From: Thiobacillus sp. | GTDB lineage: Bacteria; Pseudomonadota; Gammaproteobacteria; Burkholderiales; Thiobacillaceae | Assembly: GCA_024709425.1 (NCBI GenBank) | Contig: JANJWS010000103.1 | Span: 1 to 64,000, forward strand | Direction: 5' to 3' | Length of the DNA: 64,000 nucleotides | In this document: positions 13,093 through 23,834 of the stretch, one piece after another | How the letters are laid out: every line of letters starts with the position of its first letter | Numbering within the stretch: the first letter of the stretch is position 1 | Made by a program: the position numbers and the translations under genes | The notes under the pieces: model-generated | Seen by the model: the letters and a program-made list of their open reading frames with translations, nothing else | What the model was told of the DNA's origin: nothing | Databases searched by the model: none

Positions 13093-14150
13093 TCGGTATA
13101 GCCCTTCTCCTCGCCCGTATAGAGCCGTTCGTAATCCGGCGCGTTGAGCGGCGCGCCGCGCCGGAAACGTTCGACCAGATCGGGATTGGCGAGCAACAGA
13201 CGGCCGAAGGCGATGGCGTCGGCCTCGCCACCCTGCAACGCGAGCTGCGCACTGGCGAAGTCGTACCCGTTGTTGAGAATGAGGTTGCCGCGATACAGCG
13301 CACGCAGGCGCGCGTAATCGAACGGCACCCATGCCTCGTGCGGGGCGCCGCCGGTGCCCTGCAGGATATCGAGGAAGGCGAGGCCGAGCGGATTCATCTG
13401 CGCCACCACGTACTCGAACATTCCCTGCGGATCGTCGTCGGCCAGGTCGTTGAACGTCGTCACCGGCGACAGGCGCACGCCGACGCGGTCGCTGCCGACC
13501 GCCTCGCACACGGCCGCCATCACTTCCAGCAGCAGGCGCGCGCGGTTCGCCTGGCTGCCACCGTAGGCGTCGGTACGGCGATTGGTCGACGAACGCAGAA
13601 ACTGGTCGAGCAGGTAGCCGTTGCCGGCGTGCACCTCGACACCGTCGAACCCCGCCTCCATGGCGTCGTGCGCCGCCTGGGCGTAGGTGGCGACGAGGCC
13701 GGACAACTCGTGCGTTTCCAGCGCGCGCGGCGTTACGTAGTCCTGCATGCCGACGCCGGTGAACACCTGCCCCGCCGGCCGGATCGCCGACGGCGCGACG
13801 GGCAATGCGCCGCCGGGCTGCAGATCGGGATGCGAAATGCGCCCGACGTGCCACAGTTGCAGTGCAATCCGGCCGCCGGCGTCATGGACCGCGGCGGTCA
13901 CCTGCTTCCAGCCGGCAATCTGTTCCGGCGTGTGGATCCCCGGCGTGCGCGGGTAGCCGTGGCCCGCCGCACAGATCGGCGACGCCTCGGTCAGGATGAG
14001 GCCGGCCGACGCGCGCTGCCGGTAATATTCCGCCATCAGCGGCGTCGGCACGTTGCCTGCATCGGCACGATTGCGCGTCAGCGACGACATGACGATACGG
14101 TTGGGAAGTTCGAGCGCGCCGAAACGTGCGGGGGTGAAGAGATCGGTCAC
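13071..14150 (-). CDS. Old-yellow-enzyme family alkene reductase / NADH:flavin oxidoreductase
   Basis: [49 protein letters not shown]; 3' end overlaps rsmA by 22 nt. Confidence 0.92.
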   Translation of the reverse strand: MTDLFTPARFGALELPNRIVMSSLTRNRADAGNVPTPLMAEYYRQRASAGLILTEASPICAAGHGYPRTPGIHTPEQIAGWKQVTAAVHDAGGRIALQLWHVGRISHPDLQPGGALPVAPSAIRPAGQVFTGVGMQDYVTPRALETHELSGLVATYAQAAHDAMEAGFDGVEVHAGNGYLLDQFLRSSTNRRTDAYGGSQANRARLLLEVMAAVCEAVGSDRVGVRLSPVTTFNDLADDDPQGMFEYVVAQMNPLGLAFLDILQGTGGAPHEAWVPFDYARLRALYRGNLILNNGYDFASAQLALQGGEADAIAFGRLLLANPDLVERFRRGAPLNAPDYERLYTGEEKGYTDYPFLAG

Positions 14151-14306
14151 GGGTAAATACCTCGCGGGAGTCGGGTAAGGTGATAGTTATGGCGCGTCGC
14201 GAGAAAAATGCAAGTTCCGCGCCGCGGGAACCTCCCGCGCCGACATGGTCCTACCCATGACCTGCAACGCAGGCGTTCAGCCTTTATCGCCCACAAGGAA
14301 GCCACA

Positions 14307-14984
14307 ATGCAGAAACAATCTCTCGTCGTCATCCCTGTCGCCATGCTCCTTGCCGCCGGCTGCGCCACCAACGACCTCGGCGACCGGCGCGACCTCAGCA
14401 AGACCGAGAAGGGTGCCATCATCGGCACGGCAAGCGGCGCCGCACTCGGCGCCATCATCAACCACAGGAACCGCGGCAAGGGCGCCCTGATCGGTGCCAT
14501 CGGCGGCGGACTCACGGGAGCTGGCGTCGGCTATTACATGGACCAGCAGGCACAGGACCTGCAAAAGCAGTTGCAGCCGGAAATGCAGCGCGGCGAGATC
14601 ACCTTGGAAAAACGCGCCAGCGACAACGCGCTGCTCGTCAGCATGACCGCCAGCACCGGCTTCGATTCTGGCCTTGCCGTGCTGAAGCCCGCCTACTTGC
14701 CGACGCTGGACAAGATCGCGCGGGTACTGAACCAGTACGGCAAGACCACGGTGACCGTGATCGGCCACACTGACAGCGTCGGCACCCACGAATACAACCA
14801 GGGGCTGTCCGAACAGCGCGCGCAGGCGGTCATGGACCATTTTGCCGCGCGCCATGTCAATCCGGTGCGCCTGGAGGCGTACGGCAAGGGCGAGACTCAG
14901 CCGCGCGCCGACAACGCCACCGAAGCCGGCCGTGCCCTCAACCGCCGCGTCGAACTGTGGATCCTGCCGGTGGTTGCCGGCTGA
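14307..14984 (+). CDS. OmpA-family lipoprotein with glycine-zipper region
   Basis: Lipobox LAAGC, glycine-zipper GAIIGTASGAALGAII...GALIGAIGGGLTGAGVGYY, OmpA-C motif VIGHTDSVGTHEYNQGLSEQRAQAV. Confidence 0.9.
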   Translation: MQKQSLVVIPVAMLLAAGCATNDLGDRRDLSKTEKGAIIGTASGAALGAIINHRNRGKGALIGAIGGGLTGAGVGYYMDQQAQDLQKQLQPEMQRGEITLEKRASDNALLVSMTASTGFDSGLAVLKPAYLPTLDKIARVLNQYGKTTVTVIGHTDSVGTHEYNQGLSEQRAQAVMDHFAARHVNPVRLEAYGKGETQPRADNATEAGRALNRRVELWILPVVAG

Positions 14985-14987
14985 GGC

Positions 14988-15362
14988 TCAGTCGACGCGA
15001 ACGTCCACCTTGCGCGGCTGCGCATGCGCGGCCTTGGGGATGCGCAGCACGAGCACGCCGTGCTCGAAACGCGCATCCACACGTTCGGTATCGAGCTCGC
15101 GTGACAGCGTGAAGCTGCGCCGGTATCGCGGCAGGCTGACTTCCGCATGCGTCGGTTCCATGCCGGAAGGCATGTCGAGCGCCACCTCGCCCTCGATGGT
15201 GAGGGTGTCGGCCTCAAGTTGCAGCGCCAGCCTGTCCTTCGGCACGCCGGGCAAGTCAGCGTACAGGGTGATGCCGGCAGCATCCTCGTAGACATCGACC
15301 GGCGGAATCAGCGCGGCGTCGTTGCGTTCGGCTGTGGGGCTCTTGGCGGTGTCGGTCATCAT
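14988..15362 (-). CDS. Hsp20/alpha-crystallin family small heat-shock protein
   Basis: VDVYEDAAGITLYADLPGVPKDRLALQLEADTLTIEGE; GVLVLRIPKA. Confidence 0.92.
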   Translation of the reverse strand: MMTDTAKSPTAERNDAALIPPVDVYEDAAGITLYADLPGVPKDRLALQLEADTLTIEGEVALDMPSGMEPTHAEVSLPRYRRSFTLSRELDTERVDARFEHGVLVLRIPKAAHAQPRKVDVRVD

Positions 15363-15369
15363 CGGCTCC

Positions 15370-15810
15370 TTACTGAATCTCGATACGGCGGGGCTGCGCC
15401 GCCTGCAGGCGGGGAATGTGCAGATGCAGCACCCCTTCGCGGTAGCGCGCTTCGATCGCAGCAGCATCGACGTCGTCGGGCAGATTCACGACCCGGCGGA
15501 ACCGCCCGGCAAAGCGCTCGTCGATATGCAGCGTGGTCTTGGCTTCCAGATCGGTTGTGGCCGGCTTGCGCTCGCCGGCGATGGTCAGCACGCCCTTCTC
15601 CACCTGCACATCGAAGCTCGCCGGGTCGACGCCGGGGGCGAAGGCGTAGAGTTCCACCGCCTGCGGCGTGCTGCCGACGTTGATCGACGGAAAACCGCCG
15701 CGGCCGAGGCCACGGATACTGGGCGACAGCTCGTAACGCTGCTGCACATCGCGCTGCAGGCGGTCGAGCTCGGCGAACAGGTCGCGCGGGAACAGGCTTC
15801 GATACATCAT
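15370..15810 (-). CDS. Hsp20/alpha-crystallin family small heat-shock protein
   Basis: MMYRSLFPRDLFAELDRLQRDV...VLTIAGERK...GVLHLHIPR. Confidence 0.92.
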   Translation of the reverse strand: MMYRSLFPRDLFAELDRLQRDVQQRYELSPSIRGLGRGGFPSINVGSTPQAVELYAFAPGVDPASFDVQVEKGVLTIAGERKPATTDLEAKTTLHIDERFAGRFRRVVNLPDDVDAAAIEARYREGVLHLHIPRLQAAQPRRIEIQ

Positions 15811-15848
15811 GATGACATCCTCCGGATGTGATGGCTGTGCGACGGTAG

Positions 15849-15873
15849 ATAGGAGCGCACAGGCGGTTTTCAA
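15849..15873 (-). promoter_or_regulatory. candidate heat-shock (sigma-32-like) promoter for the hsp20 pair
   Basis: On the minus strand TTGAAA-(about 14 nt)-CTCCTAT upstream of hsp20; paired with a divergent CTTGAAG...CCATCATT element for cbpA. Confidence 0.35.
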
Positions 15874-15943
15874 TACCTTGAAGCGCAAACACCAGCCATC
15901 ATTTATAAAAAGTAAGGGTGACTGCGACTGACGAGGACGCCGC

Positions 15944-16891
15944 ATGCAATTCAAGGACTATTACCAGACACTGGGCGTGGCGCGCGACGTCGGCGCGGAC
16001 GACCTGAAGAAAGCGTTCCGCAAGCTCGCGCGCAAATACCATCCGGACGTTTCCAGGGAACCCGACGCGGAGCGCCGCATGCAGGAGGTCAACGAGGCCT
16101 ACGCGGTCTTGTCCGACCCCGAAAAGCGCGCCGCCTACGACCAGCTCGGCCGCGGCTACCAGCCCGGGCAGGAGTTCCGTCCGCCGCCCGACTGGGACGC
16201 CGGCTTCGAATTTTCCGGGCACGGTTTCTCGCCGCACGAGGCAGCCGGCTTCAGCGACTTCTTCTCCGAACTGTTCGGGCACATGGGTGCTGCACCGCGC
16301 GGCGCACGTCACACCGGCTTCCGGGCACAGGGCGAGGATCACCATGCCAAGGTGATGCTCGACGTGGAAGATGCCTTCAGCGGTGCCCCGCGCCAGATCA
16401 GCCTGCGCATGCCCCAGGTCGACACGCAGGGGCGCGTGCATCTCGCCACCCGCACACTCAACGTAAAGATCCCGCGCGGCGTGCACGCCGGCCAGGTCAT
16501 CCGCCTCGCCGGCCAGGGTGCGCCGGGCCTCGGCGGCGGCCCTGCCGGCGATCTGCTGCTGGAGGTGCAGTTTCGGCCGCATCCGCGTCTGCGTCCCGAC
16601 GGACGCGACCTGCACCTGACCCTGCCGCTGGCGCCATGGGAAGCCGCGCTCGGCAGCGTCGTCAGTGTCGACCTGCCGGGTGGCGCGGTAAAAGTTCGTA
16701 TTCCCGAAGGCGCACAGAGCGGCAAACAGCTGCGCGTGCGCGGCCACGGCCTGCCGGGCGAACCACCGGGCGATCTCCTGCTCGACCTGCAGGTGGTGCT
16801 GCCGCCGGCCGACACGCCGAAGGCGCGACAACTCTATGAAACCATGGCGCGCGATTTGGCGTTCGACCCGCGCCGCTCGTGGAGAGCCTGA
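15944..16891 (+). CDS. cbpA: curved DNA-binding protein / DnaJ-class co-chaperone CbpA
   Basis: J domain DYYQTLGVARDVGADDLKKAFRKLARKYHPD and DnaJ C-terminal domain. Confidence 0.93.
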   Translation: MQFKDYYQTLGVARDVGADDLKKAFRKLARKYHPDVSREPDAERRMQEVNEAYAVLSDPEKRAAYDQLGRGYQPGQEFRPPPDWDAGFEFSGHGFSPHEAAGFSDFFSELFGHMGAAPRGARHTGFRAQGEDHHAKVMLDVEDAFSGAPRQISLRMPQVDTQGRVHLATRTLNVKIPRGVHAGQVIRLAGQGAPGLGGGPAGDLLLEVQFRPHPRLRPDGRDLHLTLPLAPWEAALGSVVSVDLPGGAVKVRIPEGAQSGKQLRVRGHGLPGEPPGDLLLDLQVVLPPADTPKARQLYETMARDLAFDPRRSWRA

Positions 16892-16893
16892 CC

Positions 16894-17184
16894 ATGCACG
16901 ACGATGACATCCTCACTGGCAGCCTGATGGAAGCGTCGTGGCTGACGCTGGAGCAGGTCGCCTCCGCCTGCCGCGTCGAACCCGAATGGCTCGCGCGCCA
17001 CATCGACGAAGGCCTGTTTCCGCACGCCGAAAGCATCGCCGGCACCTGGCGTTTTTCCGGGGCGAGTCTCATGCGTGCGCGGCGCATGCGCCAGATCGAG
17101 CGCGACTTCGACGCCGTACCGGAGCTCGCCGCCCTGGTCGCCGACCTGCTGGAAGAGCTCGACGCGCTGCGGTGCCGGGGTTAG
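16894..17184 (+). CDS. cbpM: chaperone modulator CbpM (MerR-like HTH)
   Basis: Short HTH protein immediately downstream of cbpA ([28 protein letters not shown]). Confidence 0.8.
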   Translation: MHDDDILTGSLMEASWLTLEQVASACRVEPEWLARHIDEGLFPHAESIAGTWRFSGASLMRARRMRQIERDFDAVPELAALVADLLEELDALRCRG

Positions 17185-17585
17185 GGCTTGGCCCACCCCG
17201 CAGTGCCTTTCTGGATGAATTCGATCGGATAACCGTCTGGATCCTCGATGAACGCGATCACCGTGCTGCCGTGCGACATCGGTCCGGCCGGGCGCAACAC
17301 CTTGCCGCCCTTGGCGGCGGCCGCCTCGCATGCGGCATGGGCGTCGTCGACCTCGATCGCGATATGGCCATAGCCACCGCCGAGTTCGTAATGGTCGACG
17401 CCCCAGTTGTAGGTCAGCTCAAGCACCGTGGAGCGATCCTCGGTATCGTAGCCGACAAAGGCCAGCGTAAACTTGCCGCCCGGATAGTCCTTGCGGCGCA
17501 AGAGCTTCATGCCGAGGACATGGGTATAGAAATCGATCGAGCGGTCGAGGTCGCCGACACGCAGCATGGTGTGAAGAATACGCAT
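17181..17585 (-). CDS. gloA: lactoylglutathione lyase (glyoxalase I)
   Basis: [35 protein letters not shown]...[10 protein letters not shown]...GYPIEFIQ. Confidence 0.95.
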   Translation of the reverse strand: MRILHTMLRVGDLDRSIDFYTHVLGMKLLRRKDYPGGKFTLAFVGYDTEDRSTVLELTYNWGVDHYELGGGYGHIAIEVDDAHAACEAAAAKGGKVLRPAGPMSHGSTVIAFIEDPDGYPIEFIQKGTAGWAKP

Positions 17586-17662
17586 GGCCAGGAAGCTTTC
17601 AGTTTGTCTGCACGGAGGACGCTCTGCCTGGGAAACCGAAACTTGCAAACAGTTCCCCGATA

Positions 17663-20600
17663 CTACGGTCCCTCGATGTGGGTGATCAGAAAATTCTGGT
17701 ATGGCTGCACCCATTCGAGGGTCGCGGTTTGCCCGGGCGCGGGGAAATCCGGCACCGTCGCCGTCCGCTCGACACCCGGCAGCCACGCCACGCCGCCCGA
17801 TTGGAAACTGGTGAATGTGTGCGAGTCGAAGAAGCTGCCGTCGGCATAGACCTCCACCACGTGCGTGCCGTTGGCCAGGTTGTTGAAGTTGTATAGCAGC
17901 GAAAACCCGGTGTCGGTACGGCCGCACACGCTGAGGGTGCCAAGCAACCGCGTTCCCGCACCAGCCTTCCCGAGATGGACGCCGTCGATGTAGACGTCGA
18001 TGTTTCCGGAGGTGCAGTGATATCCCGAGATCACGCCGATGCCCGACGCTGTGCTCCCGTCCACCGGCGTGCCGAGCAGGCCGACGGAGGCGATCGCCGC
18101 CGGCGCGGCGGGATCCGGCGCGACGCTTGCCGACGCGGGCACGTCGCTGATCCCGGTGATCAGGAAGTTCTGGTACGACTGCACCCATTCGAGCGTAGCG
18201 GTCTGCCCGCTCTGCGGAAAGTCCTCCACTGTCGCCGTCCTGCTGGCACCGGCGAGCCAGGACATACCACCCGACTGGAGGCTGGTGAAGCCGCGGGTTT
18301 CGAGCAATCTGCCGTCCGCATAGACGGCGAGGGTATGGTGGCCGTTGGCGAGGTTGTTGAAGTTGTACAGCAGGGAAAAGCCGGTGTCGGCGTGGCCGCA
18401 AATCGGCCAGGTTCCAAGCAAACGGGTCCCTGCGCCCGCCTTGCCGAGATGGACGCCGTCAATGTAGACGTCGATGTCCTTCGCGCTGCAGTGATAGCCC
18501 GATATTACGCCGATCCCCGACACGGTAAGGTCCGCCGCCGGCGTGCCCAGCGCGCCGTGGGCGGAATCGAGAGGCAGGCTGACCGAATCGATCCAGGCCG
18601 CGTCGGCGCCGTCGGTCCAGGACTCATCCTTCACGTAGGCCCAGGTCAGCGTATGGGCGCCAGCGCTGATCGGGTAGCTGACCTCGGTCCAGTCGATTTC
18701 CCCAGAGCCGTAGTCGACCAATTCATCGTCGATCATGAACAGAAAGTAGTCGTAGTCCGCCTCACTCGACACCTTTGCGGCGAAGCGGACGTAGCCTTCC
18801 CGGAAGGTGCCGGAATAGGTGACCGCGGACACCCCGTTGTCGCCGACCACCGCCGACTTCAAGCTCTGTCGCCCACCTCGCGCCCTGTCCGATGCTACGG
18901 ACCAAGGCTCGTCGGATTCGATCGGGTGAAGGGACCAGCCCGCCGGCAGGGGATCATATGGAAACGCGTCGTCGACCCTGGTGAAAAGTGCCGTCACCCA
19001 CTGGGGGGCACTCATGGCCACGCTGCAGGTGGGTGCGGTCCCCGAACACGCCCCGCTCCAGCCGGCAAAGACGTAGCCGTAGTCCGGACGCGCGGTCAGG
19101 GTCACGTTCGCATTGGTGGTGAAGGACTCACTGCAATCGGTCCCGCAATCGATCCCGGCGGGCGACGAACTGACCCTTCCGGTGCCGAAGCCTGACCGGC
19201 TGACGAACAGGCCGGTGCCCCCCGGCGTGAACGCCACCCGGTCGACCCAGCCGGCGTCCTCGCCGCCCGAGACGGCGTCATCCTTGACATAGGCCCAGGT
19301 CAGCGTGTGCGTACCAGCGGGGATCGCGAGGCTGAACGGTGCCCAGCCGGTTTCGCCGGTGATGTAATCGACCAGTTCGCTATCCAACACCAGGGCCAGC
19401 GCGTCGTAGTCCTGCTCCGACGACACCTTCCAGTAGAAGCTGAAGTTGCCCGGTCCCGTCACCGTAGTCTGCAGGTAGCTGATCTGGTTCGCGCCGACGA
19501 CCCCGGAGCGCACCGCGTCGCCGCCGTCGTGACCGGCCGCGGCCTGCCATGTCCAGTCGGCGTCGCCGCCCGTCACCCAGGAAAGGGCCACCGCATCCGT
19601 GCCGTCGCCCAGAGCAGGCACGGCGCTGACATTGCTGATCACGGTCGTCGTCGAAGAAGCCAGGAGGTTGTTCGCCTCGTTGCTCTCGGCAAGCAGATTC
19701 CCGGCATCCACCACGACGCCGAGGTAGTATGCGCCCGGCATCACCGTCGTCGGTACGGTTACGTCGAGTGAGCAGGATGCATCGGTAGCATCGGCCATAA
19801 TGGCCGGAAGGTCGCAAGCCGCCAGCCAGGTATCGCTGCTGGAAATCGTGCCGTTGCCAGACAGGTAAAGATGGGCCTTGCTCGCCCCCGCCGCGCCGCT
19901 GCCCCGGTTGGCCACCGTCAGGGACACGGGAAGTGTGCCACCGACATGGGCCTGGCTGCCGGCACGGACCTCCGCTGGCACGAGGTCAGGCAGATTGGCG
20001 GGGACCACGCTCACTGTGTGGCCGTGCGAGCAGTTATTGTAGACGTCGGCCTCGCCCGCCACCTCCGCCACGCAGGCACCGTAGTAATAGGTTCCCGTGA
20101 CGGCGGGCGCCTCCGCATGGCAAACCGGCGCGGAAACGAACGCCCCAGCCGACAACACTCCGATCGCCACGGCCGGACAGGCGAGCAACGCATCGGCCGC
20201 ACCGATTGTCGCATCGGTAGAGCGGTAGTAGCGCAAGGTGGTCGCACCGCTCGCTGTGTTGCCGGCATTTTTCACGCTGGCCGAGACGGTGAGCGGTTCG
20301 CCGGCAACGAGACTGGCAGGCGACACGCTCGACGCGCTGATTTGCAGATCGGCGGTGGGTACGGCTCCCGCGCTCCCGCTGAGGCGGTCCAACGCCGCCT
20401 TGCAGTCGATGCGCGGCTTGATGACGCCATTGCGCCAGTCCAGCACCGGCGCGCCGGTTGCCTTGAGCGCCAGTTCGATCTCCTCCACCGTGGCGGCCGG
20501 CCTGGAATGCTTCAGGACCGCCCAGCAGCCGGCGACGTGGGGGGCCGACATCGAGGTGCCCTGGCCCGTCGCGTAGGCCGCACCCGGCACGGACGACTGG

Positions 20601-21832
20601 ATCGCCGAGCCCGGCGCGAGCAGGTCCAGGATGCCTGCCGAATTCGAATAGGCAGCCACTTCGTCGACGCTGGAGAGGCCGCCATTCCAAGTCTCGGCGG
20701 AATTTGGCTGACCCGCTGTATCCCAGGTGCCACCTACGCTGACGGCGCTCGAGATACATGCCGGGAAGGCGATCGCGTCTTCGAAGCCATCGTTGCCCGA
20801 GGCGACAACGGTGGCGATGCCTGCCGACCTTACGTTGTCGATCACCTGTTTGGCCGCGCGGAAGTCCGTATAACCGTCGCAGTGTTCGCTGAACTCGCCG
20901 CCGCCCAGACTCATGTTCGCCGAAGCGACCGAGTATTGCTCGCGCTGGGCATAGACATGCTCCAGGGCACGCATCCAGTCCGACGAATACGCCAGCACGC
21001 AATCTTCACCGCTGCAGTCGCTCTTGCGGCTGAACACCTGGATGGCGATGATGGAGGCTCCTGGCGCCGCGCCGGTTAGCCCTTCGCCGCTTCCGGCGAC
21101 GATGCCCGCGACATGGGTGCCATGCGAACACCCGCTGGCGCACGGCGTCGCCGCGCCTACACCGATCTGCTCGTCGCTGCCGTTCGGGCACAGCGATTGC
21201 GTACCCTGGCCCGCATGGGTTGTCGAGAAACACGCTTCGTGCACCACCCGGCCACCGAGGAAGGGATGGTCACGCTGCACCCCGGTGTCGAGCACGGCCA
21301 CCGTCCAGCCGTCACCGCGGTAGCCCGCTGCCGACGCCTTGTCGGCATTGATGAGCGGCACGCTCTGCGCAAGCGCCGGTTTGACCAGGGTGTCCTCTTC
21401 GATCGAGCTCACCCGTTCGGACCGAAGCAGCTGCTCCAGCGTCTGCGCGCTGACGGTCAGCGCCAGGTGCGGGCTATAGCGAAAGCGCTTGACCCCTTGC
21501 AGCGGGCTGCCGCCGAATTCGCCGAGCACGGCATCCTGCATGGCCGCGATGCGCGCCCGTTGCAGCGCCTGCGCCGTGCCATCGAGTTCGACATCCAGCC
21601 TGCTCTTCATGCGCAACCCGAGTATGACCGGAATACTGCCCTGTGCCCTGGCCTTGAATCGCAGGGTTCTCAGATCCTCCACCAGGTCGCCGCGGGTGGC
21701 CACCATCGGCAAGTCCGGGTCGGGGGTCGCATTTCCCGCGCCCGTTGCAGGTGCGGAAACGAGCACCACCGCGCAAAATCCGGCAAGCGCAGCGCGCGAC
21801 GGAACAAGGGAAGCAAAGTCGAGGCGCATCAT
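17663..21832 (-). CDS. large secreted S8 subtilisin-family protease with CARDB-like, beta-sandwich and tandem C-terminal domains (1389 aa)
   Basis: Catalytic motifs [34 protein letters not shown]; signal peptide; CARDB-like repeats ([68 protein letters not shown]); two 131-aa C-terminal repeats. Confidence 0.93.
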   Translation of the reverse strand: MMRLDFASLVPSRAALAGFCAVVLVSAPATGAGNATPDPDLPMVATRGDLVEDLRTLRFKARAQGSIPVILGLRMKSRLDVELDGTAQALQRARIAAMQDAVLGEFGGSPLQGVKRFRYSPHLALTVSAQTLEQLLRSERVSSIEEDTLVKPALAQSVPLINADKASAAGYRGDGWTVAVLDTGVQRDHPFLGGRVVHEACFSTTHAGQGTQSLCPNGSDEQIGVGAATPCASGCSHGTHVAGIVAGSGEGLTGAAPGASIIAIQVFSRKSDCSGEDCVLAYSSDWMRALEHVYAQREQYSVASANMSLGGGEFSEHCDGYTDFRAAKQVIDNVRSAGIATVVASGNDGFEDAIAFPACISSAVSVGGTWDTAGQPNSAETWNGGLSSVDEVAAYSNSAGILDLLAPGSAIQSSVPGAAYATGQGTSMSAPHVAGCWAVLKHSRPAATVEEIELALKATGAPVLDWRNGVIKPRIDCKAALDRLSGSAGAVPTADLQISASSVSPASLVAGEPLTVSASVKNAGNTASGATTLRYYRSTDATIGAADALLACPAVAIGVLSAGAFVSAPVCHAEAPAVTGTYYYGACVAEVAGEADVYNNCSHGHTVSVVPANLPDLVPAEVRAGSQAHVGGTLPVSLTVANRGSGAAGASKAHLYLSGNGTISSSDTWLAACDLPAIMADATDASCSLDVTVPTTVMPGAYYLGVVVDAGNLLAESNEANNLLASSTTTVISNVSAVPALGDGTDAVALSWVTGGDADWTWQAAAGHDGGDAVRSGVVGANQISYLQTTVTGPGNFSFYWKVSSEQDYDALALVLDSELVDYITGETGWAPFSLAIPAGTHTLTWAYVKDDAVSGGEDAGWVDRVAFTPGGTGLFVSRSGFGTGRVSSSPAGIDCGTDCSESFTTNANVTLTARPDYGYVFAGWSGACSGTAPTCSVAMSAPQWVTALFTRVDDAFPYDPLPAGWSLHPIESDEPWSVASDRARGGRQSLKSAVVGDNGVSAVTYSGTFREGYVRFAAKVSSEADYDYFLFMIDDELVDYGSGEIDWTEVSYPISAGAHTLTWAYVKDESWTDGADAAWIDSVSLPLDSAHGALGTPAADLTVSGIGVISGYHCSAKDIDVYIDGVHLGKAGAGTRLLGTWPICGHADTGFSLLYNFNNLANGHHTLAVYADGRLLETRGFTSLQSGGMSWLAGASRTATVEDFPQSGQTATLEWVQSYQNFLITGISDVPASASVAPDPAAPAAIASVGLLGTPVDGSTASGIGVISGYHCTSGNIDVYIDGVHLGKAGAGTRLLGTLSVCGRTDTGFSLLYNFNNLANGTHVVEVYADGSFFDSHTFTSFQSGGVAWLPGVERTATVPDFPAPGQTATLEWVQPYQNFLITHIEGP
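17681..18073 (-). repeat. C-terminal domain repeat copy 2 of the S8 protease (131 aa)
   Basis: [20 protein letters not shown]...[22 protein letters not shown]...[11 protein letters not shown], about 70% identical to copy 1 by eye. Confidence 0.9.
18155..18547 (-). repeat. C-terminal domain repeat copy 1 of the S8 protease (131 aa)
   Basis: [20 protein letters not shown]...[22 protein letters not shown]...[11 protein letters not shown]. Confidence 0.9.
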
Positions 21833-21857
21833 TACATTGCCTTATCGGCGGTTTGCC

Positions 21858-22559
21858 TCAAACCTGAAACAGGGCAGGGCCCATCCTGTGCAGCGCTGCC
21901 CGACGAGCCCGCGCATCCGGGCACAGCACGGCAACCTGCGCCCAGAAGCGGGGCGAATGGTCGAGATGGACGAGGTGTGCCAATTCGTGCGCGGCGACGT
22001 AGTCGACCAGCGCGAGCGGTGCCTGCACCAGACGCCAGTTGAGGCGGATGTGGCCACGCCGGGTGCAGCTGCCCCATTGCGTCTGCGCATCGGATAGCGC
22101 AAAACGCGCTGGCGCACGACCCAGATGGCGGGCAAGACGGGTGAGCCGCCAAGCCAGCAGGCGCGCTGCGCGCGCATGCAGCCAGTGACGCACGAGGGCT
22201 GCGACGTCGGCTGACAGCGGCGCATGCACGCGCAGGTGGTCGCCATGACGGCGTACCTCGCAGAACAGCGACGGATGTACCTCGATGGCGAGCACACGCC
22301 CGAGGTAGCGCACTTCGTTTGCCGGTGCGGCGAGCTGCGGCCGACGCGCCTGCATACGCGCCCACGCACGCCGAAGCCAGTCACGCTGATGCAGGACGTA
22401 GCCTTCGATCTCGGCACGCGGCGTCCACACCGGCGCATGGATGCGCACTTCGTGCGCGGTGACAGTCAAGCCCAGCGTGCGGCGACGGCGTGAGCGGCTC
22501 AACCGGTACGGCACGGCCGCATCGCCGAGCTCGAGGAAGCCGCTATTGGCGCGCGGCAG
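21858..22559 (-). CDS. YgjP-like zinc metallohydrolase (M48/DUF45)
   Basis: WGSCTRRGHIRLNWRLVQAPLALVDYVAAHELAHLVHLDHSPRFW; start codon uncertain. Confidence 0.85.
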   Translation of the reverse strand: MPRANSGFLELGDAAVPYRLSRSRRRRTLGLTVTAHEVRIHAPVWTPRAEIEGYVLHQRDWLRRAWARMQARRPQLAAPANEVRYLGRVLAIEVHPSLFCEVRRHGDHLRVHAPLSADVAALVRHWLHARAARLLAWRLTRLARHLGRAPARFALSDAQTQWGSCTRRGHIRLNWRLVQAPLALVDYVAAHELAHLVHLDHSPRFWAQVAVLCPDARARRAALHRMGPALFQV

Positions 22560-23265
22560 CAGGGGGCAACCTCGCCATTTCAGCCTCGATCCACGCCTCG
22601 GCCGCGCGGGTGAGCTCGGCCGCGCTCTTGCCGGCGGTCTCGATTGCCGGACCGATGCTGACGGTGACGGTCCCGGGGCACTTGATGAATGCGTTCTTCG
22701 GCCACACTTCGCCGGCGTTGTGCGCCACCGGCACGATGGGCGCGCCGGTCTCCGCCGCAAGCCACGCGCCACCGATGCCGTAACGTCCCTTCTCGCCGGG
22801 TGCGACGCGTGTGCCTTCGGGGAACACGAGCACCCAGAAATCCTGCGCGAGCTTGGCCCTGCCCTGGCTGACGATCTGTTTCAGCGCCTCGCGTCCCGCG
22901 CTGCGGTCGATGGCGATCGGCGAGAGCATGCGGTAAGCCCAGCCGAAGAACGGCACCTTGAGCAGTTCCTGCTTGATCACGGCCGACACCGGTGGAAACA
23001 GGAACAGGAACGCCACCGTCTCCCACGCCGACTGGTGCTTGGCGAGCACCACCGCGGGGCGGTGGGGCAGGTGCTCGCGGCCGCGCACCACATAGCGGAT
23101 ACCGAGCACCCAGCGTGCGAGCCAGATGACGATGTGGTTGTAGCCGGTGACCATGCGATAGCGTGTGTGCGCCGAAAACGGAAAGCTCAGTACGGCGACC
23201 ACGCTGAACAGCACGGTAAGCAGCGCCTGCAGGACGGCGAAGAGCGTCGAGCGCAGCAGGTTCAT
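22543..23265 (-). CDS. plsC: 1-acyl-sn-glycerol-3-phosphate acyltransferase
   Basis: VVLAKHQSAWET (HX4D-like region) and VFPEGTRVAPGE. Confidence 0.9.
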   Translation of the reverse strand: MNLLRSTLFAVLQALLTVLFSVVAVLSFPFSAHTRYRMVTGYNHIVIWLARWVLGIRYVVRGREHLPHRPAVVLAKHQSAWETVAFLFLFPPVSAVIKQELLKVPFFGWAYRMLSPIAIDRSAGREALKQIVSQGRAKLAQDFWVLVFPEGTRVAPGEKGRYGIGGAWLAAETGAPIVPVAHNAGEVWPKNAFIKCPGTVTVSIGPAIETAGKSAAELTRAAEAWIEAEMARLPPAAARQ

Positions 23266-23804
23266 GCGGCAGTCTTGAGGAGATGTTCGACCACTTCGCC
23301 GAGATCGGCGAACACTGGCGTGTCGGCCGGCACCCCCCCCGCCGCCAGCGTTTTCTCGCCCTTGCCGGTGCGCACCAGCACCGGTCGCGCCCCGACTTCG
23401 GCGGCGGCAAGGAGATCGCGCAGCGAATCGCCCACCGCCGGCACGCCAGTCAGCTCGCGCCCGTAACGTGCCGCGATCTCGCTGAACAGCCCCGCTCTCG
23501 GTTTGCGACAATTGCATTCGGCCTCGGCGGCATGCGGGCAGTAGAACACCGCCTCGATACGCCCACCGGCCTGCGCCACCGCCTTGTGCATCTTGGCGTG
23601 GATCGCGTTCAGCGTGGCCATCTCGAACAACCCGCGCGACAGGCCCGACTGGTTGGTCGCCACCACCACGCGCCAGCCCTCGCGGGTCAGGCGCGCGATC
23701 GCCTCCAGGCTGCCGGGGATCGGTTTCCATTCCTCCGGCGACTTGATGTGCTGGGCGGAATAGACATTGATCACGCCGTCGCGGTCGAGAATGATGAGCT
23801 TCAT
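23262..23804 (-). CDS. gmhB: D-glycero-beta-D-manno-heptose 1,7-bisphosphate 7-phosphatase
   Basis: LIILDRDGVINVYS, VVVATNQSGLSRGLF, CPHAAEAECNCRKPRAGLF; adjacent to plsC and glyS. Confidence 0.93.
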   Translation of the reverse strand: MKLIILDRDGVINVYSAQHIKSPEEWKPIPGSLEAIARLTREGWRVVVATNQSGLSRGLFEMATLNAIHAKMHKAVAQAGGRIEAVFYCPHAAEAECNCRKPRAGLFSEIAARYGRELTGVPAVGDSLRDLLAAAEVGARPVLVRTGKGEKTLAAGGVPADTPVFADLGEVVEHLLKTAA

Positions 23805-23834
23805 GGCGCCACTCCTGTGCTGCGTCCGTCTATC

